A stretch of 37,131 nucleotides of DNA from Betaproteobacteria bacterium RIFCSPLOWO2_02_FULL_63_19 (lineage in GTDB: Bacteria; Pseudomonadota; Gammaproteobacteria; Burkholderiales; SG8-39): NCBI GenBank assembly GCA_001770415.1, contig MEQX01000028.1, positions 126,633-163,763 of the forward strand, written 5' to 3'. Shown piece after piece: positions 19,352 to 26,002 of the stretch. The notes under the pieces were generated by a model. That model was not told the origin of the DNA. It searched no databases and was given only the letters and a program-made list of their open reading frames with translations. Each line of letters begins with the position of its first letter. Within the stretch, counting starts at the first letter, position 1. Both the position numbers and the translations under genes were made by a program.

Positions 19352-19411
19352 GTATCCTTTTAACAACGATTGGTTTGTGCTAATGTTTCCGTATTAAAAG
19401 GATACATATCC
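19352..19411 (+). promoter_or_regulatory. Operator-like inverted repeats before the AAA ATPase gene
   Basis: GTATCCTTTTAA (19352-19363) and TTAAAAGGATAC (19394-19405) are perfect 12-base inverted copies with 30 bases between, so their centres are 42 bases apart, about four helical turns. The right copy itself continues into a second half-site, GGATA-CA-TATCC (19400-19411). A possible promoter, TTTAAC then TAATGT with 16-base spacing, lies from the edge of the left arm into the spacer. The arrangement fits a dimeric repressor that loops or bridges the promoter. No regulator gene with an obvious link is adjacent. Confidence 0.5.
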
Positions 19412-19422
19412 CAACCCCGCCG

Positions 19423-20739
19423 ATGCCCCTGCACCCAGTCCTCGAAGAGAAGCTCAATGCCGCGCTGGCGCCGGGCCAGGCCGAGCCGATGACCCGCCGC
19501 GATGCCGCGTTGCCGGAGATTCCCAACAAAGTCCACGCGGTCACTGGCATGCGCCGTGCCGGCAAGACGACCTTCCTGCGGCAGCTCGTCGCCGAGCGGC
19601 AGCGCGGTGCCGCGCCGGAACGCGCGCTCTACCTGAGCTTCGACGACGACCGGCTCGCTGACATCGCCGCCGATCAGTTGAGCGCGCTGCTGGAGGAGTT
19701 CTATCGGCGCCATCCGCAGTTGCGGCGGCGCTTGACCGTGACGTGGTACTTCGATGAGATTCAGCTCGTCGCAGGGTGGGAGCGCTTCGTGCGCCGCGTG
19801 CTCGACAGCGAGAACGTGCAGGTGGTCGTGTCAGGTTCCTCGGCGCGCATGCTATCTCGCGAAGTCCATACCTCGCTGCGCGGACGTGGCATCGAAACGA
19901 GCATCCGCCCGTTTAGCTTTCGCGAGTTCCTGCGCCACCGTGGCGAAGAGCCCCGCGCCGAACCTCGGCGCTGGAGGGCAGATCAACGCTCGCTGGTAGA
20001 GAAGCGCTTTGGCGAGTACCTGGTCGAAGGCGGATTTCCCGAGGCCCAGGGACTCACGCGGGCGCTGCGCGTCGAGCTGCTGCAGGGCTACGTCGATACA
20101 GTGCTGTTTCGCGACGTGCTGGAACGCTACGGCGTGTCGCAGGTAAGCGCACTACGCTGGATTGTCCGGCACTGCCTGCGCAACCCGGCCGGCAGCATGA
20201 GCGTGCACCGCTTGTTCCAGGACCTGAAGGCGCAAGGGCACGCGGTGAGCAAGGATTCCGTGCATGCGTTGCTCGGGCACCTTGTCGACGCCTATCTCCT
20301 CCAGGCGGTGCCGCTGCACACGGCGTCCGAGCGCCAGCGCAATTCAAATCCGCGCAAGATCTATCCGGCCGATCCCGGACTGATCCACGCCTTCGACGCC
20401 AGCGCTCGTGCTAAAACCGGCCACGCGCTGGAAACCGCGGTCTTCAATGAACTGCAGCGTAGAGGCGTCGACGCGGCCTATGTCAAGACGGCGGAAGGCT
20501 TCGAAGTGGATTTCCTCGCGGCCTACCGCGACGGCCGGCGCGAGCTGCTGCAAGTCTGCGCCGACCCTTCGACGGTGGACGCCCGCGAGCGAGAACTGCG
20601 GGCGCTGGCCGATGCGGTGAAGACCCAGCCGAAGCTGCCGGCGGTGCTACTGGTCGTGACTCAAGAACAACGAATCGCGCTCTCTGGCAGCGGCCTGCGG
20701 GTCATGCCCGCCTACGAGTGGATGCTGCAAGAACAGTGA
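19423..20739 (+). CDS. AAA+ ATPase with C-terminal DUF4143 domain
   Basis: A 438-residue protein of the AAA_14/DUF4143 family, which is widespread in bacteria and archaea and functionally uncharacterised. The P-loop is GMRRAGKT (Lys48), Walker B is WYFDEIQ (Asp111, Glu112), and the sensor-1-like segment is VVVSGSSARML. The C-terminal part holds EVDF (361-364) and ELLQV (374-378), in the arrangement of a PD-(D/E)xK-like nuclease core with Gln in place of the last Lys. No Shine-Dalgarno sequence precedes the ATG. It is the first gene after tRNA-Asn in the putative island and is preceded by inverted repeats. A role in element maintenance or defence is possible but unproven. Confidence 0.85.
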   Translation: MPLHPVLEEKLNAALAPGQAEPMTRRDAALPEIPNKVHAVTGMRRAGKTTFLRQLVAERQRGAAPERALYLSFDDDRLADIAADQLSALLEEFYRRHPQLRRRLTVTWYFDEIQLVAGWERFVRRVLDSENVQVVVSGSSARMLSREVHTSLRGRGIETSIRPFSFREFLRHRGEEPRAEPRRWRADQRSLVEKRFGEYLVEGGFPEAQGLTRALRVELLQGYVDTVLFRDVLERYGVSQVSALRWIVRHCLRNPAGSMSVHRLFQDLKAQGHAVSKDSVHALLGHLVDAYLLQAVPLHTASERQRNSNPRKIYPADPGLIHAFDASARAKTGHALETAVFNELQRRGVDAAYVKTAEGFEVDFLAAYRDGRRELLQVCADPSTVDARERELRALADAVKTQPKLPAVLLVVTQEQRIALSGSGLRVMPAYEWMLQEQ

Positions 20740-20769
20740 AGGTTACAGGCAACTGATTGTTAAGACAAA

Positions 20770-21120
20770 TCAGGCGGCCTTCCTCGCCTTCGCTTCCGAG
20801 GGACGCACGCTCAGCCGCAAACCCGTCGCGCCAAGTATGGCGGTCAGGCTGCTGAGTTGCGGATTTCCGCGTTTGGACAACGTTCGGTACAGCGCCTCGC
20901 GACTCAAGCCCGTTCTGCGCGCGATCTGCGACACGCCCCCGCGCGATTCCGCGACGTTGCGAAGCGCCTGCAGCAGTCCCACCGGTTCCCCTTCCTCCAG
21001 TACCGCTTCGATGTAGGCGGCGGCGTTCTCGGGATCCTTCAGCCATTCGAGAAACCCTGGCCGATCCGGCACGCTAGCCGGGGCGCTTGCCTTGGGTTTT
21101 CGTTCTTTCCTGGTAGTCAT
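20770..21120 (-). CDS. HigA-type antitoxin (XRE family addiction-module antidote)
   Basis: A 116-residue DNA-binding antitoxin of the HI1420-like group. The helix-turn-helix spans about residues 61-82 (GGVSQIARRTGLSREALYRTL), followed by the group's conserved NPQLSSLTAILGATGLRL. An N-terminal AAYIEAVLEEGEP segment is also characteristic. The start is ATG 21120, with AAGGAG seven bases upstream; the longer reading from 21213 has no support. It overlaps the end of the toxin gene by 47 bases, toxin first, the usual order of this group, and is expected to repress the operon. Confidence 0.88.
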   Translation of the reverse strand: MTTRKERKPKASAPASVPDRPGFLEWLKDPENAAAYIEAVLEEGEPVGLLQALRNVAESRGGVSQIARRTGLSREALYRTLSKRGNPQLSSLTAILGATGLRLSVRPSEAKARKAA

Positions 21121-21406
21121 GCCAATACTCCTTCGCTGTCTTGATATCCGTCTGCTGCTTGCGCTTGTCGCCGCCCAAGCGCAGTAGAACGATTTCGACT
21201 CCGGCGCGTGCAAAATAGACGCGGTACCCCGGTCCCCAGTCGATCCGCAGTTCCGATACGCCTTCGCCCACGGGCTCGCAATCGCCGAATAGGCCTCGCC
21301 CGACCCGGTCGAGTCGGGCCCGTACCCGCGCTTGCGCCTGGCGGTCCCGCAGTCCGACGAACCATTCGCCGAACGGCTCCACGCCCGCGGCGGTCAGGTA
21401 GCGCAC
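21074..21406 (-). CDS. RelE/HigB-type toxin (HI1419-like)
   Basis: A 110-residue toxin that in this family acts as a ribosome-dependent mRNA interferase. The hallmarks are PFGEWFVGLRDRQAQARVRARLDR, VGEGVSELRIDWGPGYRVYFAR, and the C-terminal LLRLGGDKRKQQTDIKTAKEYW. The GTG at 21406 is the first usable start; an in-frame stop lies eight codons upstream. The N-terminus therefore reads MRYLTAAGVEPF instead of the shorter leader usual for the group. Its antitoxin is encoded immediately downstream. Confidence 0.86.
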   Translation of the reverse strand: MRYLTAAGVEPFGEWFVGLRDRQAQARVRARLDRVGRGLFGDCEPVGEGVSELRIDWGPGYRVYFARAGVEIVLLRLGGDKRKQQTDIKTAKEYWHDYQERTKTQGKRPG

Positions 21407-21461
21407 AATCTCGTCGGTCGTTGTAGCTTAAGAACTACAGTTCGTCCAGCCCGCATAAGAT

Positions 21462-21602
21462 TTACGCTCCCTCGGTCCCTTCATGCAACAGCATTTCCTT
21501 CAGCAATTCAGACAGCCAGGCTGCGATCAGATCCAACTCGTCTGAACCGACCGGACGATTCTCCATCCTGCCCTCAAAGCTCACCGCCGGAGTGAGCGGC
21601 AT
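21462..21602 (-). CDS. Possible small protein, 46 residues
   Basis: The minus strand reads ATG at 21602 to TAA at 21462, giving an acidic peptide that starts MPLTPAVSFEGRMENRP and ends with an amphipathic helix (LDLIAAWLSELLKEMLL). GGAAGAGGAA lies directly before the ATG. The helical pattern and ribosome binding site make it plausible. I recognise no family. It lies between the HigB gene and the truncated ORF at 21714, so it may belong to the same lost element. Confidence 0.4.
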   Translation of the reverse strand: MPLTPAVSFEGRMENRPVGSDELDLIAAWLSELLKEMLLHEGTEGA

Positions 21603-21713
21603 TTCCTCTTCCACGCATGTCGCGTCTCCTTCCTTGCATGTCTATTCCCGCGCTAGCGGTTCCGATCCTTCTTCTGTTCCTCGCCGATGATGTGCATCAA
21701 TTCCCGTACCTAC

Positions 21714-22097
21714 TCATAGCCAGGCGATAGAGTCGCTCGCCCAATCAAGAAACCGCTGGTGCAACCCCTGGCCGGAATTGCGCCATAGCGCCTCCGACCG
21801 GTACGTGACGAAGAATGACGGGCTGTTGTATTCGCCGCGCTGGATGGTCATGTCGGCGTTTTCGAGCACGATCGGAAGGGCCGAGCTCGATCCATAGCGA
21901 TGCAGGAGGAACTCCGCGCCGCCGAGGGCAACGGGCTTCGGGTCCTTGCTCTTCGATTGGCGCAGTGCTTCCTGTTCGATGGTGAGCCGCTCGAAATCCA
22001 GCCCTTGGCCGCGCCCGGCTTGCAGGTAATAGGCGCATTCGATAATGTCGTGCTCCTGGAGCAGCAGTTCGAATCCGGGTGCGGTGGAGTCACTCAT
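21714..22097 (-). pseudogene. Truncated ORF, possibly the N-terminal part of a replication-initiation protein
   Basis: A 127-residue ORF starting MSDSTAPGFELLLQEHDII and ending abruptly after FLDWASDSIAWL. The middle (GGAEFLLHRYGSSSALPIVLEN, then GEYNSPSFFVTYRSEALWR) recalls the start of phage/plasmid replication-initiation factors of the Rep_trans kind, in which the catalytic part follows such a segment. That part is missing here. This comparison is from memory and not verified; it may be another mobile-element protein. The 111 bases after its stop contain a further open stretch ending LMHIIGEEQKKDRNR without a start, which suggests decay by frameshift or deletion. Confidence 0.4.
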
Positions 22098-22478
22098 GTC
22101 TGCACCCTTCCTTCCCAGTCCGCTCGTCGCATATCGGTCGCTTGGCGGCCTGGCTTCCCGGGGAGTAGGATTCTGCGGAAAGGGAGATCAATGTATCCGT
22201 AGGCCCCGGTGTTACTGCAACGGGGCATAAGAGCGTCAGCGAATGTGCGCTGGCGTACAGACCGCCGTAGCAAACAAGCACAAGCTACAGGTGCTCTCCC
22301 ACAAAACGGACGGCCATAGGTCCTCGTTCGACACTGAACGGACGGTCGCGCTCCGACCCTATCCACCCCAGTGGAAAGGCATCCCATGCAAGTATTTGGT
22401 GCTCACACATCACTCGTCTGGCATGTGACTCGCGCTGGACGCAGATGGCTTGTCACTTGGTTACATCGGGCGGCTTGC
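22098..22478. other. Intergenic region with hairpins and a direct repeat
   Basis: There is no credible gene in these 381 bases. Visible structure: GCCCCG (22203-22208) and CGGGGC (22221-22226) around a 12-base loop; CGTTC (22325-22329) and GAACG (22336-22340) around a six-base loop; and a 9-base direct repeat AACGGACGG at 22305-22313 and 22337-22345. Lying just upstream of the truncated ORF, these could be a leftover replication origin or simply the promoter region of the lipoprotein gene. Confidence 0.35.
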
Positions 22479-24707
22479 ATGTCTTCGCGGTCAAGAAAAC
22501 TGAATTGTCTGGCAGTCACTGTCCTTTCGCTTTTGGTCGTCGCTTGTAGTGGCGGCGGCGGTGGTTCCGGCGGCGGCAGTTCGACCGCCGACGTCATTCA
22601 GATTTCAGATTCGCCAAGAAGCACATCCGCCGCCGTTGGCGCAGCGGCCGCTTTCACAGTCACGGCAGCCGGCGCCGCTCCGCTTGCGTATCAATGGTAT
22701 CGAAATGGGCACGCGATTGCCGGTGCCACGGCGGTCACATATAGCGTTGAGCAGGTTTCCGCCTGGCATGACGGCGACCAGTATCAGGTGCGGGTGAACA
22801 ATGGCGCCAATTTGGCCGGTGTGATGAGCGTGGCGGCGACACTGGCAGTCAATCCGGCGCCGGGAATTGATCTGGTCGCAGGGAAACTGGGGGGGCCCGG
22901 CAATCTCGACGGTAATGGCGCTCAAGCGCGCTTTTTCAACGAAAGGAGCATCGCAGTCGATCCGGCGGGCGTCATTTATCTCGATGGCGGCGTCAGGAAG
23001 ATCACGCCAGCGGGTGTGGTGAGCACAGCGAGCCAGGGAGTAGCCGACTTCGACCCAATGGCATTCGATACTCAAGGCAATTTCTTCAGAGCGAGGGACA
23101 ACACAATCTGGAAGACGACACCTGCTGGTGTGCAGACGGTTCTAGCGGGCGGCGATGGCGTAGGCACGCAGGCGCAATTCGCGGCCGACGGTCTGGCGAC
23201 AGACGCAGCCGGCAACGTATATGTCGCAGATAGGCAAATGAATACGATTTTCAAGGTGACGCCATCCGGCATGGTGACAACGCTCGCGGGCGCAGGTATT
23301 GCGGGCGCGAGTGACGGCGTCGGATCCGCCGCTCAATTTTTCGGGCCGCATTCTCTGACCACGGACCCTGCCGGCAACGTTTACGTCGGCGACGATGGCA
23401 ACGCCACCGTACGCAAGATAAGCCCGAGCGGTGTCGTCACTACGTTCGCAGGCAAGCCCGGCGAGATCGGATCGACCGATGGGATCGGTTCGGCCGCCCG
23501 CTTCGGGCACATATACAGCATAACCTCCGACGCGGCGGGCAATTTATACGTAACCGCCGAAGGCTATTGCACCATCCGCAAAATCACGCCTGATGCCACG
23601 GTAAGCACCTTGGCGGGCACCGCATTCCTTTGCGGCTATGCCGACGGCATCGGGCCCGATGCCCGATTCGGCATTCACATGGGCATCGCGACGGACGCTG
23701 GCGGCAATTTAGTCGTGAGGGACGAGGCCAATTTCGTAGTGCGCAAGGTGACCCCATCGGGCGTCGTGACCACGCTGGCCGGGAACCCTCCCCACCCGGG
23801 CAGCGACGACGGGGTCGGCGCGGTAGCGCGGATCAATAGTGTCAGCGGCACGCTGGGCGTGGATGCGACAGGAAATATCTATTTCGGTTACTCGGGAGGG
23901 ATGCGCAAGCTAAGTGTTGCGGGCGTCGTCAGCACATTACCCAACATCGGCAGAATTCAGAATTCCACTATCTATGTCTATGGCACCACGGCCGATGCGG
24001 CCGGAAATGGCTACGGGGTCAACATTGTCTATGGGTACAGCTCCGCGGAAATTCGTAAGTTCAGCCCTGACGGCACCGTGACGACCTTGCCTGGTTCTGC
24101 CGGAATAGACGCCACCGCCATCGCCGTCGATGGCGCCGGCAACGTCTACGCGGCAGATAATTCCAATAGGGCGATCCGCAGAATCGCACCCGATGGGGCG
24201 GTGACGTGGTTCGCCTATTACAACGATCTTGGCCCACGGCCTTCTTTAAGGTGTGACCATGATGTCATATCGCTCACCACCGACGCCGTCGGCAACGTCT
24301 ACGCATCATGGTTCACCAAGGTTTTCAGGATTACACCAAGCGGCGCGATTGCGCTGCTCGCGGGTTCGGGGGCCACGCCTTGCTGGTCCTTTCGATCGGG
24401 GCAGCCGACTCCGCAAGGCACCATAGTCGACGGAACGGGTTCCAGCGCCAGCTTCTTTTCCATAGGAGGCATGGCCACTGACGCGAAGGGAAACGTGTAT
24501 TTAACCGATGCAAATACAGTACGAAAGATCACGCCGGCCGGCGTGGTTACCACGATTGCGGGTCAACCGTCCCTTACTGGCGTCGCACTGGGTCCGTTAC
24601 CCGGATCGTTGAACCGCCCCACAGGAATCGCCGTGGTGCCCAGCAATTCCGGAACCAAACTGGTCATCATGGACGAATACGGTCTGCTCTCGATCACCGC
24701 GCAATGA
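22479..24707 (+). CDS. NHL-repeat beta-propeller lipoprotein with N-terminal Ig-like domain
   Basis: A 742-residue envelope lipoprotein. The signal peptide MSSRSRKLNCLAVTVL ends in the lipobox LVVAC with Cys23 as the lipidated residue, followed by a Gly/Ser linker. An immunoglobulin-like domain follows at about residues 38-125 (PLAYQWYRNGHAIAGAT...). Then come about eleven NHL-type repeats with the consensus LAG...DGxGxxARF...ATDAAGNVYVAD...IRKITPSGVVTT, enough for one or two propellers. The function is unknown; such proteins usually bind ligands or partners. The ATG at 22479 was chosen because it gives a clean signal peptide; longer in-frame readings from 22371 or 22386 would bury it. Confidence 0.85.
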   Translation: MSSRSRKLNCLAVTVLSLLVVACSGGGGGSGGGSSTADVIQISDSPRSTSAAVGAAAAFTVTAAGAAPLAYQWYRNGHAIAGATAVTYSVEQVSAWHDGDQYQVRVNNGANLAGVMSVAATLAVNPAPGIDLVAGKLGGPGNLDGNGAQARFFNERSIAVDPAGVIYLDGGVRKITPAGVVSTASQGVADFDPMAFDTQGNFFRARDNTIWKTTPAGVQTVLAGGDGVGTQAQFAADGLATDAAGNVYVADRQMNTIFKVTPSGMVTTLAGAGIAGASDGVGSAAQFFGPHSLTTDPAGNVYVGDDGNATVRKISPSGVVTTFAGKPGEIGSTDGIGSAARFGHIYSITSDAAGNLYVTAEGYCTIRKITPDATVSTLAGTAFLCGYADGIGPDARFGIHMGIATDAGGNLVVRDEANFVVRKVTPSGVVTTLAGNPPHPGSDDGVGAVARINSVSGTLGVDATGNIYFGYSGGMRKLSVAGVVSTLPNIGRIQNSTIYVYGTTADAAGNGYGVNIVYGYSSAEIRKFSPDGTVTTLPGSAGIDATAIAVDGAGNVYAADNSNRAIRRIAPDGAVTWFAYYNDLGPRPSLRCDHDVISLTTDAVGNVYASWFTKVFRITPSGAIALLAGSGATPCWSFRSGQPTPQGTIVDGTGSSASFFSIGGMATDAKGNVYLTDANTVRKITPAGVVTTIAGQPSLTGVALGPLPGSLNRPTGIAVVPSNSGTKLVIMDEYGLLSITAQ

Positions 24708-24842
24708 TGACGCGATTTCTTGGCACCCGGCGTGTCGCTAATAGGACCTGACGAAGATCCTATCTCAATTCCCTGCCCGAACAGAACGAAGCAAGTACAT
24801 TCGCTAAAGCGGCACCTTAACAAGCCAGGAGTGCCCAGATTT

Positions 24843-24857
24843 GCCCTGGTCGGGGAG
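24843..24857 (+). repeat. Partial third copy of the tRNA-Asn 3' end
   Basis: The 15 bases GCCCTGGTCGGGGAG are identical to 19079-19093 of tRNA-Asn (end of the T-arm and acceptor stem). The sequence to its left (GTGCCC-N4-TTGCCC from 24831) also matches the left side of the copy at 25691-25706. So the middle and right copies share context with each other, and the middle copy shares a different portion with the tRNA. Confidence 0.5.
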
Positions 24858-24944
24858 TCGGTGAGGGCTCGAACGAGACTCGACCAATATAATCTCGCAC
24901 CAGTGCCCAACGTCATGCGATCCGGCGCAGCGCTTGGCGAGCAT

Positions 24945-24966
24945 CCCATAAATATGGCAATATGGG
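24945..24966 (+). promoter_or_regulatory. Possible VapBC operator
   Basis: CCCATA (24945-24950) and TATGGG (24961-24966) form an inverted repeat with a ten-base AT-rich spacer ending three bases before the vapB ATG. Toxin-antitoxin operons of this type are repressed by their antitoxin bound to such palindromes at the promoter. There is no strong ribosome binding site in the three bases left, so bound antitoxin or a short leader may limit translation. Confidence 0.4.
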
Positions 24967-24969
24967 CAA

Positions 24970-25230
24970 ATGAAGACAACACTTGATCTCCCCGATCCGA
25001 TCTTCCGCAAAGCGAAGGCTACCGCTGCCGAGCGCGGTCAATCGCTTAAGGAATTCGTGACGGAGGCATTGCGCGACAAGCTGGTGCTCGACACTGGGCG
25101 CCCCTACGCAAGCGAGCCGGATTGGATGAAGGGCTTTGGCAAGCTCAAGCGATTGCACAAGGAAACCGTCCGCGTTCAATCCGTGATCGACCAGGAATTC
25201 GAGGTCATCGAGCCCGAGGATCGGCATTGA
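24970..25230 (+). CDS. vapB: VapB-type antitoxin
   Basis: An 86-residue antitoxin. The N-terminal MKTTLDLPDPIFRKAKATAAERGQSLKEFV pattern is a ribbon-helix-helix DNA-binding domain; the acidic C-terminus (VIDQEFEVIEPEDRH) would wrap around and block the toxin. The stop codon overlaps the start of vapC, the typical antitoxin-first order of VapBC operons. Confidence 0.88.
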   Translation: MKTTLDLPDPIFRKAKATAAERGQSLKEFVTEALRDKLVLDTGRPYASEPDWMKGFGKLKRLHKETVRVQSVIDQEFEVIEPEDRH

Positions 25231-25604
25231 TCCTCGACACGAACGCGCTCTCGGCGTTTGTCGATGGTGTGCCCGGAGTCGGAGCGATCTTGGGGCTACA
25301 GCAGCGAGCTGCAATTCCTGTGATCGTGCTCGGTGAATTTCGCTACGGCATCATGGGTTCGAGACATCGAAAAACCTATGAGGAATGGTTAGAGATCCAT
25401 CTTCGCCATTTTGATCTTCTGGCGGTTACCGCTGAAACGACCTTGCCATACGCGTCGCTGCGCGCAACGCTCAAACGCTTGGGTCGACCGATCCCTGCGA
25501 ACGACGCCTGGATCGCCGCCCTGGCGATGCAACACGGGTTGCCAATACTCAGTCGCGACGAGCACTTTGATGCGTTACCGGATGTGCGACGAATCAGCTG
25601 GTAA
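25227..25604 (+). CDS. vapC: VapC-type PIN-domain toxin ribonuclease
   Basis: A 125-residue PIN-domain endoribonuclease; family members cut tRNA or rRNA. The acidic metal-binding residues are Asp4 (ILDTNALS), Glu37 (VLGEFRYG), Asp93 (PANDAWIAALA) and Asp111 (SRDEHFD). The start is a TTG at 25227 that overlaps the vapB stop (TTGA). The longer reading from 25122 runs through vapB and is rejected. The rare TTG start coupled to the antitoxin would keep toxin synthesis below antitoxin synthesis. Confidence 0.88.
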   Translation: MILDTNALSAFVDGVPGVGAILGLQQRAAIPVIVLGEFRYGIMGSRHRKTYEEWLEIHLRHFDLLAVTAETTLPYASLRATLKRLGRPIPANDAWIAALAMQHGLPILSRDEHFDALPDVRRISW

Positions 25605-25633
25605 AGGGCCGGGAATCGATTTCTGAATGAGTT

Positions 25634-25865
25634 TTGACCCGTGTTCTGCGGGGCGCGCCGGTTTCAAAGGGGCACGGTCAATTCCCAGCGGTGCCCGCTT
25701 TTGCCCCGGGCGGGGAGCCATCAAGATCATGCATGTTGAATTTCGTGCGGAATTGACCCACCTTTTCATAGCCACCTGACCCGTCTAGAGTGGTAACAGT
25801 TACCTGATATTTCGCAGGATACTTAGCTTGGGCATGGGTCAACTGAAGGTAGCAACACGGGTCAA
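25634..25865. mobile_element. Cluster of TTGACCC motifs in both orientations, probable insertion-sequence ends
   Basis: TTGACCC occurs at 25634-25640 and 25753-25759, CTGACCC at 25776-25782, and the inverted form GGGTCAA at 25836-25842 and 25859-25865. The outermost pair extends to a perfect 12-base inverted repeat, TTGACCCGTGTT (25634-25645) and AACACGGGTCAA (25854-25865). The inner two pairs are each 23 bases apart, mirrored about 25806. AATTGACC (25751-25758) also has an inverted copy at 25676-25683. Multiple short terminal repeats like this recall IS21-family ends, but no transposase gene is present, so this would be a relic or a miniature element. Confidence 0.45.
25711..25733 (+). repeat. 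Right copy of the 23-bp direct repeat (candidate attR)
   Basis: Exact copy of 19087-19109. It starts in the sequence of the tRNA-Asn 3' end (CGGGGAGCCA) and ends GATCATGCA. The left-hand neighbours GCCCCGGG resemble GCCCTGGT of the tRNA at six of eight positions. It does not restore a full tRNA. It lies inside the TTGACCC motif cluster, so a transposition event may have reached into or created this boundary. Confidence 0.6.
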
Positions 25866-26002
25866 CCGGCGCGTAACTCAACACCTTACATCTGTTGGGC
25901 TATGCGGCTGATGGGCGGTTGGTCGCGGACCTGGGCGGCTTAACGGCGGCCAGTGCGGCCGTCCATGCCTTCTTCGGCCAACAAACGGAATCGGAGCGCA
26001 TC
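25866..26002. other. Spacer before the DUF748 gene
   Basis: These 137 bases hold no gene on their own. An in-frame extension of the DUF748 reading frame reaches 25895, but that N-terminus (MGYAADGRLVADLGG) precedes the membrane anchor and has no ribosome binding site, so it is treated as untranslated sequence. Confidence 0.4.

Noticed and set aside
22090..22387. Minus-strand open frames upstream of the truncated ORF
   Set aside because: They overlap the hairpins and repeats, have Cys/Arg-rich composition and no ribosome binding site.
19097..25733. A CRISPR array or phage structural module in the island
   Set aside because: No regularly spaced repeats and no capsid, tail or terminase genes were seen.
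25575..25884. Open frames over the right repeat copy with peptides similar to those beside tRNA-Asn
   Set aside because: The similarity reflects the 23-bp DNA repeat read in translation, not a shared protein.
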